Positions 34,280 through 44,200 of a DNA stretch of 64,000 bases are shown here, one piece after another; positions within the stretch are counted from its first letter, which is position 1; each line of letters begins with the position of its first letter. The DNA is taken from assembly GCA_034509735.1 (NCBI GenBank), contig JACGWO010000013.1:11676136-11740135 (forward strand), in the 5' to 3' direction. The position numbers and the translations under genes are program-made. Origin of the DNA: Sesamum alatum. Its lineage: Eukaryota > Streptophyta > Magnoliopsida > Lamiales > Pedaliaceae. The notes under the pieces were generated by a model that had not been told where the DNA came from, did not search any database, and worked only from the letters and a program-made list of their open reading frames with translations.

Positions 34280-35489
34280 GTCCTAGACTGGCTAAGGAAG
34301 GTCGCCTTCCCCCTCACCGATGGGAGGCTGCTCGCTTAAGAAAGTTAGTTGTTCAATTCCTCCTCATGAGGGATACACTTTACAAGAAGTCTTTTACACA
34401 TTCTCTCTTGAGATGTCTATCACGAGAAGAGGGGACGCACGTCCTCAAACAAATCCATTGGAATGTTGTGGATCACACATAGGGACATTAGCCCTATCCA
34501 ATAAGGTCTACGAGCTGGTTACTTCTGGCACATGATGAAGCAAGACACCAAGACATTAGTGAGACAATGTGAGAGGTGCCAAAACATGCTCCCTAATACA
34601 TTAGCCTGCCGAGCCACTAACTACACTGTTCGCTCTATGTACCTTTTCCCAATGGGGAATGGACATTGTGAGGCCATTTCCCATGGCACCCGGTTAAAGG
34701 AAATTCTTGCTGGTAGCCATTGTTTACTTCACAAAATTGGTGGAGGCTGAGCCTCTCTCCCGTATCACCGAGGGGGAAATCATGAAGTTCCTTTGAAAAA
34801 ATTTCTTTTGTCGCTTTGGGATCCCCCAAGAAATCATCTCAGACAACGGACAACAATTCCAAGGAAATCAAATTCAAGGCTGGTGTAAAGGGTTGAGGAT
34901 CAAGCAGAGATTCACCTCTGTAGCACACCCTCAACCCAACGATCAAGTGGAGGTCACCAATCGCACCCTCCTACAAGCAATCAAGAGAAGGCTCGATAGG
35001 ACCGCGGGGCAACTGGGCCAAAGCACTTACCAGTGTCCTCTGGGTCTATCAAACTATGCATAGAAACTCCACAGGTAAAAACCCCTTCTCCCTAGTATAC
35101 AGGACTGATGCTATAATACCGGCCGAAGTAGGCATGCCCTCTCACCGGGTAGTGTGTTATACTGAAGACAACAATAAAAATTTGTTCAAACAGAATCTCG
35201 ATTTCATTGAGGAACTCCGGAAAAAACCTTTCCTTCGTATGTAATAATATAAGAGCATAATGATCAATGGATATAACAGGCTACTAAAGCCTTGCAAATT
35301 GCAAGTCGGAGACTTGGTGCTCTGGAAGGTGGAAGCATCAAAACCGCTGGGCAAGCTTGATCCTACTTGAGAAGGACCATACAAAGTCAGGGGAATCTCG
35401 AGCAATGGAGCATACGAATTAGAAGACGGTGAAGGGCATCCTTTGCCTCGACCGTGGAATATACACAACTTTAAAAGATTCTTCACTTA
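34280..35489 (+). pseudogene. Ty3/gypsy integrase (C-terminal pol), broken
   Basis: Fragments in several frames: LVVQFLLMRDTLYKKSFTHS (from 34345), the zinc motif ending CERCQN (near 34575), WGMDIVRPFPMAPG (first catalytic D near 34667), ISDNGQQFQGN (second D near 34842), HPQPNDQVEVTNRTLLQAIK (E near 34953), then WNIHNFKRFFT and a TAA near 35488. The end 'PRPWN.HNLKR' is typical of Tat-type gypsy integrase. Several frameshifts and stops (for example near 34480 and 34790). The 5' pol is cut off by the Copia LTR. Confidence 0.85.
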
Positions 35490-35975
35490 AGCCCTGCCCC
35501 CTCAGGCAAGACTCATCAGAAAGTCCTTTTCCTGCTCCCTGGCAGGAACCTTCTCGAAGAGTAAGCCCTACCCCTAGATAGGATCCCTCAAAGCTATTTT
35601 CCTGCCCCCAAGCAGGAACCTTCCTAAAAGTAAGTCTTGCCCGCAAGTAGGACCCGTTCAAAGAAAGATATCATCAAGGTAAAATCCCTCTTTTTACAAA
35701 AGTGTTGCTTTCACAAAGTTACTACATTCCTTTGACAGAACTCTCAAAAACAAAGAATCTACTTCCTGTCCTTGGCAAGAAGGCGTGCATAAAGCCCTAC
35801 TCCACAGCAGGCATCCCTCAAGAACAAGCCCTGCTACACTGTAGGCATTCTCTAAAGAAATAAGCCCTGCCTTAGGTAGGCACCACATTCCCTAAGAAGA
35901 CAAGCCCTATTTTTAACAGGCATCATTCTCAAACAAAATAAATAAAGCCCTATTCACATTCAGGCACCTCCACAG
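35489..35975 (+). repeat. Hairpin-containing tandem repeats after gypsy pol
   Basis: At least eight degenerate units begin AAGCCCTGCC or AAGCCCTAYY (35489, 35563, 35631, 35790, 35828, 35862, 35901, 35946), spaced about 35 to 160 bp. Many units have a short stem of the type CCTG...CAGG, for example CCTGCTCCCTGGCAGG near 35529-35544. They occupy the place where Tat-type elements carry tandem repeats between pol and the 3' LTR. Confidence 0.7.
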
Positions 35976-36289
35976 CTCCTCCTCGAGATTGGAAATCAAA
36001 GTCCTAATACGAGTATTCTTCAACTTAGTCCCCCAAAAAAATCACAATACATTCTCAGGTTCAAATGAAACACATATAGGGCGGCAAGCCCTCATCATCA
36101 AGCCAACATGGAAACACAACATGGAGAAAGCAAAGCATATCATAAAAGGCCCCCTCTGGCAAAGTCGGTGTAGAGAGGGGGGAATAGTAGCATCCTTCAA
36201 AGAGTAGAGGAATAAAATTGTTTTCATCCCCATACATCATGGGCGAAAGAAGGAAAAAGCATAAATTATTTCAGAAAATGAAGGGGGTT
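35976..36289. other. Gypsy 3' untranslated sequence
   Basis: Between the tandem repeats and the antisense coding region. No ORF or motif recognised. Confidence 0.35.
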
Positions 36290-36925
36290 ACAATTAGTCG
36301 TCACTCCCCACAGGCGGGGTTGTCTCTTGCTCCTCTTGCAGCTCTGGCTCAGGTGGAGGAGGGATATCAGCAACAAGCTTATCAGAAGTGGTCAAGGCTA
36401 GCTCCCGGGGTTGGTCCCCGAGGCCTTCACTATCAGGTCCGCTAGTTGGGGGGCCAAGACCTCCTCCATCATCATTCCTAGCAGATGATCCAGCTCTTCA
36501 TCTAAAAAGAATTTATTGGCTATGCCATTTAACAGCCTGAAAATTTCAGTCAGAAGAGAGAGCAAACAAGTAGCCTTGTTACCTAGATCAACTGGGGGGA
36601 CTCGGCTCTTGGCGGGGGAGGCGCAAAGGGATTTGGGGCGTTCTTCATAACCACCTCAAAATCCAAGAAGGAAGAATCTGCCCCCTCTGGAGGATACCCC
36701 TGGGCCGCGAACAGTTCCTGGCAGGACTGGAAGCCATACCTTAAGAATGGCCCGTGATCCTAGCCACCTCTCCTTGAAAATCCTCAGACTTTTTGTACTT
36801 CGAGAGGCGACTTTCCCAGTAAGAAGCCAAGAACTGCTTCCCCTTCTGAGGATGAGGGAAGTCCAATCGAGCTTGGTCGGGTGCACTTCTTAAGGCCTCC
36901 AATTGTTTCTTCGTCACTGCCAGGA
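36290..36925 (-). pseudogene. Antisense coding remnant downstream of gypsy pol
   Basis: Minus-strand pieces in several frames: QLEALRSAPDQARLDFPHP (near 36870), QFLASYWESRLSKYKKSEDF (near 36800) and GFQSCQELFAAQGYPPEGAD (near 36700), then a proline-rich tail near 36620. The pattern of a serine/phenylalanine helix followed by 'G...C...L' is known to me from antisense ORFs of Tat-lineage gypsy elements; I cannot give a function. Stops and frameshifts break it. Confidence 0.5.
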
Positions 36926-37790
36926 AATCCTGTTAGATCTTCTTCCCTTGGGGGGGCCGGGGGGTGCAGTTCTTTTCCCCTTTGAATCGCCCGGAGTCCC
37001 CCTAGGGGTCCAGGGCGCCAACGGAGTCCCCCCTAGACTGCGTTGAGGGTTGCCCCACAAGAGCTTTGTAACACTAGCGGATAGGCCTGGGAGAGAGCGC
37101 GTGCGGAAGCACGGGATGTTTAAAAAAAACAAAGCAAGAATGTAAACATGCATAATTGAAACGGAATATAAAAACCGATCAAGATCGTGGGGGGTGGTTT
37201 AGCAATAACTTCCCCCTAAACAAAGGGTATTAGACTACACGCTCGGGCAATGAAGCGCCTCACGTCACAGGCATCAAATCACCTCCTGGCCCATCGGTAT
37301 GTGTCCGGTCATCAGTTGACATGTATGGATACACAGATTTTGAGAAAGGCACGAGTGGAAATCGTACACCCTTATCTGCAAATGCAACAAAGCCCGTTGT
37401 TTAGGGGAATTACCCACCTATTCCCCCAAGAACTAAGGAGTCATCACCCCTCCGCCTTCTGAAAGTCCTCATTAAACTGGACTCCTTATGCTAGGAGGAC
37501 TCTTCTAAGTCTCTAACCTATAAATACAGGTTCTTTACCCTGAAATGGGTAACGTATTCTCGCATAACACATCGCACACTTATTTTAAGCTACAACTACC
37601 ACAAATCACCTTCGTTATTTCTTACACACTCTCATTTATATTTTTCCAAAATTGTTTGTTGACTTGAGTATGGGATTGCTGATGTATTCTTTGCAGGTCC
37701 CTTCTCTGGTCCATTTGGCTTAAGGATGAAGATCTTCAAGCCCAAAGTCTCGTCCAAGATCGAGCATACTAATTCTTTAAATTATAAATT
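36926..37790. mobile_element. Gypsy 3' region and LTR, with a Copia LTR fragment
   Basis: 37480-37780 looks like the right end of a gypsy LTR: TATAAATA at 37520-37527 and GACTTGAGTATGGGATTGC near 37661, followed by TTTGCAGGTCCC. At 37072-37125 the minus strand reads CGTGCTTCCGCACG...TAGTGTTACA, like the 3' end of the second Copia family LTR, so a truncated minus-strand LTR is likely. The exact borders, and whether this LTR belongs to the gypsy remnant at 34280, cannot be settled by eye. Confidence 0.45.
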
Positions 37791-38917
37791 TTATGTTTAT
37801 CTGTTCAAATGTTATTGACTCGATTTGCAGTATTGATGTTGGATTCACTTAAATTAATAATTTTCTTACTGGTGTTAGATTCACTTAAAGTAATATTTTT
37901 CTTGAGTGAAGTGATAATCATATAAATATAATTAAGTTGGTATTTATAATTCAATATAAACGATAATAATTTATATTATATTTTTGCTACATTTGTGTTT
38001 TTGCTCAGTTTATTTTTCTTTAAAGATTGTTTGGCTTATTTACTTATTGGGTAAATTTTATTCTTAATATTTTAATTTATATTCAGAATTAATATTGTAT
38101 TTGGAAATATTTTTACAGATCTCCTTTTTAGTGAATAACTTTTAAATTTAGAAGAAAACTTATGTCTCACTTGAAATTCGTGTTGACATTTGCAGTACCA
38201 TCTAAATTTATTTTTGTAATGTAAATTGGATAAAGAGATTATTGATTTTAATACGTTTCCTAGAAAATATAGAAAAACAATTTTTATGATAATATGAATT
38301 AAAATTGATAAATATGATAATTCATTAAAATAATGATAACAATTAATACCAAAGTAATTCAAATAATTTTGATGGGTTCAAATTCTTATAAAAATTAGCT
38401 GGTTTGGCATATTCAATGCATTTGCACAAAATATTTAAAAATAAAAAATTAAATGTTTTTTATTAATTTTGTTTTATTGAGTGAGTTGTAAATTAAATAA
38501 TTTTGAAAGAGAATATTTGAAGTAGGAGAAATAGAAAAAAATATTATTTAAAAATAAATAACTAATTAAAAAGGTAGTTTTTACCATTTATAGATAGTGG
38601 GAGAAATATAAAAATTAATGGGTGAAAAAAAAATGACATACCAATACACCAAAAGGGTGCTATCAATGATTAGATAGTGTAGATATTAGAAGAGAAAAAT
38701 AGAGTTTAATGTAATTTACCCTCATATATATATTTTAAATGAGTAAATTATCCCCCTATAAAAATATATTAAAGTATCTCCGTATTTTTTTAAAAGTAGA
38801 GTAATTTACCCTCTTACGCGACTTCATGTAATTCATGTGCATTTTTCTTATTTTTTAATATTTAATTATGAAATTGCTTTTATACATTACTTGAGAACCA
38901 TTGGATCTAATTAAATT
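37791..38917. other. AT-rich intergenic DNA with a MITE-like fragment
   Basis: No gene. From about 38700 to 38830 the phrases GTTTAATGTAATTTACCCTC and AAATGAGTAAATTATCCCCC resemble the MITE at 39593-39858; a matching right-hand part may lie at 39290-39390, beyond the G-rich patch. Confidence 0.5.
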
Positions 38918-39146
38918 GGGGAACGGGGATCGGGGAGGGGAGCAGCAACAGGGGTGAGGTAGGGAAAGGGGAGGGTGGGAAGCGACTGGGCTTATGCAAG
39001 GGACGGGAAAGGTTGGCTGCAACTAGTGTGAGTTTGGGGAGGGGGACGAGGGCCACGACGGCAACGGGGGCCGGGGAGGGGCCACGACGTGAGTGGAGCG
39101 GGGAAGGGGATGGGACAACGTTGGCAGTGAAAGTGGGGAGTTTGGA
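38918..39146 (+). repeat. G-rich low-complexity patch with a G-quadruplex motif
   Basis: Four GGGG runs separated by AAC, ATC and A occupy 38918-38940, meeting the usual G-quadruplex pattern. G-rich runs continue to about 39146 in otherwise AT-rich DNA, and the patch sits between two halves of MITE-like sequence. No ORF. Confidence 0.65.
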
Positions 39147-39592
39147 TTTTTTTTAATTAATAAAAGCATATATTATGAAAGTATTCTTATAAATATTAAT
39201 ATATAATATATAATATAACAATATCTATTTATATAAAAATAATATTTTATTCTTAAAAACCATACCTAGTAGTAAGAGGGGCGTGTACATTACACCACTC
39301 CCATTAAGAGGATAAATTATTTTATTTTAAAAAATACAAGAAGCTAATTTAGTATTTTATATTTTTCATAGGATGTAATTTGCACATAACCCATATCATA
39401 AGGGATTGCTTGTATTTTTCAACAAAAATATATCTTATTTGAAATTCAAGTTGATATTACAATATCATTATCCGATGTAATTTGAATAAGTGAGGAATTT
39501 TTCTATTTAATATGATTTTTTAGAAAACATAAAGAAATACTTTTTCTGATAATATAAATTAAAATTAATAATAATAATTGAAATTAATTTTA
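39147..39592. other. AT-rich intergenic DNA
   Basis: No gene. 39290-39390 holds a possible right half of the MITE fragment begun near 38700. The last nine bases (39584-39592, TTAATTTTA) are the first copy of the target repeat of the next element. Confidence 0.5.
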
Positions 39593-39858
39593 GGAAAAAA
39601 TGCAAGCGATCCCCCTGTGATATTCTAAATGAGCAAGTTGCCCCCTATAACAATAAAATAGCAATTTACTTCCTTGTTGTTTCTAAAATGAATCAATTTA
39701 CCTCCTCATATTTTTTAAAATTGAGCATTTTATCTCACTAGACAGGAGGTAAATTGCTCCATTTTAAAGAACACAGAAGAGATAAATTGTATTTTCTTTC
39801 ATATAATGTAATTTACTCATTTGCAATACTACAAGAAGATAAATTGCATTAAACCCAT
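39593..39858. mobile_element. MITE, 266 bp
   Basis: Ends GGAAAAAATGCAA (left) and TTGCATTAAACCC (right) are imperfect inverted repeats that extend inward (AATGAGCAAGTT on the left, AATTTACTCATT on the right). Flanked by TTAATTTTA at 39584-39592 and 39860-39868. A 9-bp target repeat points to a Mutator-like origin. No coding capacity. Confidence 0.75.
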
Positions 39859-39868
39859 TAATTTTAGG

Positions 39869-40636
39869 GTTAAATACAGTTACCACCTTTGAAATATCCA
39901 TCACGCATCAATTACCCCCTTAAACTATTGAAACCTTCAAAAAATTTCCTAACCTTCTAACTTCTTTAATTTTTAAGTTTAAAATGCCCATTTTACTCTT
40001 AGTAAAATTTGCTTTTTAAAAAAGAATTAAAGATTTTTACAATACCAAAACCACTATTTGTCCAAACTTTGTCTAGTTCTAGTTTCACTTGTTCATCGAG
40101 CTCTTTTTATTTTTATAATTCTAAAGTATTTTGGGGTCATTTTATTTTAGTTTCACTTATTTGTCAAACCATGTAAGTGAAAATAAATTTATACATGCAT
40201 ATAATTGCCATATATATTATAAATATATATTAATTGTATATTTTTAATTGATATCAACCCTTTCAATTTCATTAATTATATATTAGTTAAAATAAATATA
40301 TATCTATATGTATGTATAAATTTATTTTTAATTTGATTTGACAAACAAGTGAAACTAAAATAAAATAAGTTCCAAGTACTTTAGGATTATGAAAATAAAA
40401 AGAGCTCGATAAAATAGTGAAACTAGAATTAGACAATATTTCGACAAATGTGATTTTGGTATTTTAGAAATTTTTTTAATTTTTTTTCATAAAATAATTT
40501 TTAATAAGAGTAAAATGGACTTTTTAAACTTAAAAAGTAAAGAAGGTAAAAGTCAGGATTTTTCTTGAAAATTTTAATACTTAGGAGAATAATTGATATG
40601 GGGTAATACTTTATGGGCGATAACTATATTTAAACC
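39869..40636. mobile_element. Long inverted-repeat MITE, 768 bp
   Basis: Left arm starts GGGTTAAATACAG; right arm ends TATATTTAAACC. The two arms pair over several hundred bases around a centre near 40255, for example GAGCTCTTTTTATTTT (40098-40113) with AAAATAAAAAGAGCTC (40392-40407). Flanked by TTAATTTTA at 39860-39868 and 40637-40645. Long arms and a 9-bp target repeat are Mutator-like features. Non-coding. Confidence 0.85.
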
Positions 40637-40645
40637 TTAATTTTA

Positions 40646-40711
40646 TGCAAACATTTGTCACGGTGCAACGCTAAGGGCAAAAGTATCGTGCTTAAGTGTA
40701 TACCGATGCGG
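40646..40711. other. Spacer with left SINE target repeat
   Basis: Short spacer ending with TACCGATGCGG (40701-40711), the left copy of the SINE target duplication. Confidence 0.6.
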
Positions 40712-40996
40712 TCAATGAAGTCTAGTTCAATCGACGAAGCTAAGGCCCCATAATTTTAGAGATCATGGGTTCGAATCCCCTATGTGGGATAATTTGTTTC
40801 TATTATATAGTAGGTTTATTTATTTCTACTGTATAGTAGGTTATTTGTTGTTGTAATAGCACGATGTTAGTATATGTAATATTGTTGATAGGAATGTTGT
40901 ATTTGTCTCTATTTGTTCATAGTGACAAAATTAATTATAATCATTTTATTTTAATTAATAAAATTCACCTCTTTCAATTTTAAAAAAAACAAAAAA
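40712..40996 (+). mobile_element. tRNA-derived SINE
   Basis: A polymerase III A-box-like TAGTTCAATCGA is at 40723-40734 and a near-consensus B box, GGTTCGAATCC, at 40768-40778, as in plant SINE heads. The body is followed by AATAAAATTCACC and an A-rich tail (40980-40996). Target repeats TACCGATGCGG (40701-40711) and TACCAATGCGG (40997-41007) match at 10 of 11 positions. Its tail ends 290 bp before the transporter start codon, in the same orientation. Confidence 0.82.
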
Positions 40997-41007
40997 TACC
41001 AATGCGG

Positions 41008-41286
41008 CTCTCAACGCTTATGCACGTTTTCCGGCTGAAGGAGAATTTAATCATTTCAGCACTTCAAAATTCGCGGTCCGTTAGCCTTCTACATCGGGAG
41101 CTTGGAAGACTATCATGCTCAGTCTGTCTTAACCATCACAGTCACACTCACACTCACACTCACAGTCACACTCACGGGATTCCCAGAGTCCCGGACCGAA
41201 CGTCTTTTGTTTATATACGTACATGAGACATCTTTTCTTCCATTTTCACATACGTTGCGCTGTAGCTAGAGAATTTTGATTCGACA
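41008..41286 (+). promoter_or_regulatory. Upstream region of the ABC transporter gene
   Basis: Contains a CACTCA/CACAGT microsatellite (41137-41175) and a weak TATA-like TTATATAC (41211-41218) about 70 bp before the start codon. The transcription start cannot be fixed from sequence alone. Confidence 0.4.
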
Positions 41287-44200
41287 ATGGCGGCTTCCAA
41301 TGGGAGCGAGTTTTTCGAGCTGGACGTGGAGTTTGACGCGGAGAGTACGTTCTCCCGCCCGTCCAATGCCGAGTTGGTGGAGCAGGACGAGGAGGAGCTG
41401 CGATGGGCGGCCATCGAGAGTCTCCCCTCGCAACAGCGTTCCAATTGCGCTCTGGTGAGGCGCACGGTTTCGACAGCGAACGGTCGTCAAGAGAGCACCG
41501 AAACTGTCGACGTTCGGAAGCTCGATCGGTTTAATCGCGAGCTTGTTGTTACGAGAGCGCTCGCCACCACCGCACAGGATAACTTTAAGCTGCTTACGGG
41601 GATCAAGGAGCGCCTTGATAGGTGATAGATCGTTTACTACGTGTACATGCATAAATCTAGTCTGGATATTCAATTGGTTTTGATTTATATTTCTTCATTT
41701 AGGTTTTAATTGGAAAATAGTAACAGAAATAGTTTCCTAGTTCAGCGATAGAAATAATTTTGAAAGAAAATTATGATAAGTTTACTTTTTCCAAAATTCG
41801 ATTTTCGTTTCCAGTTTCCTCGGCTGTATCCTAGATCCAAATAGAGTGTAGAATACTCCTGCAGGTGACGTCCTTATAAACTGGCACAACTGGTGTTGGG
41901 TTCATGAAAGGATTGGAAGAGGCAAAAATTGTTCTTATGAATTGATGTTATTGCTGAAAATGATTTGCTCTGGCTCATATAGGATGTTATGATGCATCGT
42001 AAGGACATTTACTTATTACTTGTCCATGAAAAGGAACTTCTGAATGGGAAGTTTTGAACAACTCGTCTAATCACATAATTGGTTGCTTATTCGATTGTGG
42101 GTAATATAGCTAAAGGCTTTTGCACTGAATTGGTCTCTTTCTAATCATTATAATTTAGAGTGGGTTTGGAGATTCCAAAAGTTGAAGTTCGATTTCAGAA
42201 CCTACAAATCACTGCCGACGTACATGTCGGTTCAAGAGCTCTGCCTACTCTGGTGAATTATTCGCGTGACATGATTGAGGTAAGGTATTTTAACCCATCC
42301 AATTTACTTGTGTGTTTCCTGTACCACTTTCCAGCAGAGGCTTCCCCATTCTGTTATGTGTGAATAACAAATCTACTGACTTCTCTTTTATGCAGCTTTT
42401 ATTAACTAAATTGAGGATATCTCGTCCAAAAAGACATGAACTAACCATCCTGAACAACATCAGTGGAGTGGTAAAACCAGGAAGGTAAACAGATGAGTAA
42501 TCCTTCTGGGGAACATGATGTAAAAAGAGTGATTCAGCGGTTAAGTGTTGTAGTATGTTTGTTGTCAGCCACCATCATATACCATCATGATGCATGTGCA
42601 TCCATGAATCTTGTCTTTCTTTCTTCTGAAAAGATGGTTGCCTATGTTCTTGGCTATTTCCAAGATTCCTGCTACCACATCAGAAATTTTGTAATATTTG
42701 GAAGTTGCTGCTCTCAGAGGAGACTGTTAACCACGGATAAGATTCAGAATCATAATAACTGTTTAGAATAACCGGTAAAATCTCTTTTGTTTTTAGAATA
42801 TCTTGTAAGTATTTAAACATCCATGTCACTATCCAAAATATGTGTTCTCTTATTATTGATCTTGTTTGTGTAACCCATCCATCATGATAGGCTATTTTCT
42901 GTGTATAGCATCTTGGCGAACTAATCTATTAAAATATTATTGTATAGCAGAGCCAGGAGTCTTCATCTTCGATTTTGAGCACGATGACATTCATATGATA
43001 AGTTAATGAAGAAGTTGCAGCTTAATTAGATATGAAACAATTGAAATTCTTCTGATGATTGCATTAGCATCCTTTGTGCAAAGGTCAAGGGCAAGTTGGC
43101 TAAATTTTGATGTATGGAGTTTATTCCTATTTAGAAACTAAATTTTGTGGATAGATGACTGCCTAAATTTTCTTTTGAGGGGGAAATGCTTTCAAGATTA
43201 CATTCAGAAGCAGGGAAATTTTTTGGGTTCTTCGTAATTGGAAAATACGTTAGTAGAACACTAATTTCACCTATTGCGACAAGATCTTGGCACTGTGAAC
43301 ATGATTGACATCAATTCCTTCGGGGTGGTTTATTATATAATAATAGTTGTACTCATAGAGAATTCCCATGCCATCCTTTCAGGAAGTATTGGGACCAGGA
43401 ATATCAGTGGATGATAAATTTTTGCATGCCTTGATGAACCATAACATTTCAAGCTTCTTACAGCCAGTTCAAACAATGTAACATGATTAGAACATAGTCT
43501 GTTACCTGAAACTTACCTGGCCTTTCTCTGTATACCTTGCATTCATCTACTAGAATTTGAGATCCGCAGAAAGGAAGCAGTCTTTTGAGTGCAAAAAAGG
43601 CATAACAATTAGCAATTAAGTCAGTGTTTAATGCATTTTGGGTTTAGAAGTCTGCTTTTGTATGGAGTTTTATTTCTCTTTGTTTTTTCTAATCCCAACT
43701 TATTTTATGCTCATTGGAAATGATACTTATCACCTAATTGAACAGTCTAAAGAGCAAATATCAGATGACATAGATAAACAATACACAGTTAATTATCAAA
43801 GCTACTTCAAATGGAACAGTTTGTTTTAGAATGAGGGGACATATATCTGATTATCCATCTGATTGTCTCTTGCTAGGATGACACTGCTATTAGGGCCTCC
43901 AGGTTCTGGGAAGTCTACGTTACTTCGGGCTCTTGCTGGAAAACTCGAAAGCAGCTTGAAGGTCAGTATAGGCTGGTGCATCACTAGTATCAGGCAAAGT
44001 TACTTTTATCTTCTTGTCTGAAAGCAACAATAACTATACAAAAGTGGCCTTCACATGTAAGCTTGCAGACACTCTAGTTCTTATTGCCCATAAAGCAGTT
44101 CGTGTGTTCAGGTTAGTAAAGCTTCCAAGTAATTGAGGGATAATTTGCAAGATCTTTAGAGGCACAGGGTAAAATTAGCATGCAGAAGATATACTTATTT

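Noticed and set aside
35489..35975. CRISPR-like spaced repeats
   Set aside because: Units are degenerate, spacing is irregular, and the setting is a plant gypsy element.
40723..40800. tRNA gene suggested by the B box
   Set aside because: No cloverleaf or acceptor stem can be formed, and an A-rich tail with target repeats shows a SINE.
41266..41673. Antisense ORF opposite exon 1 of the transporter
   Set aside because: Shadow of a codon-biased exon; no independent support.
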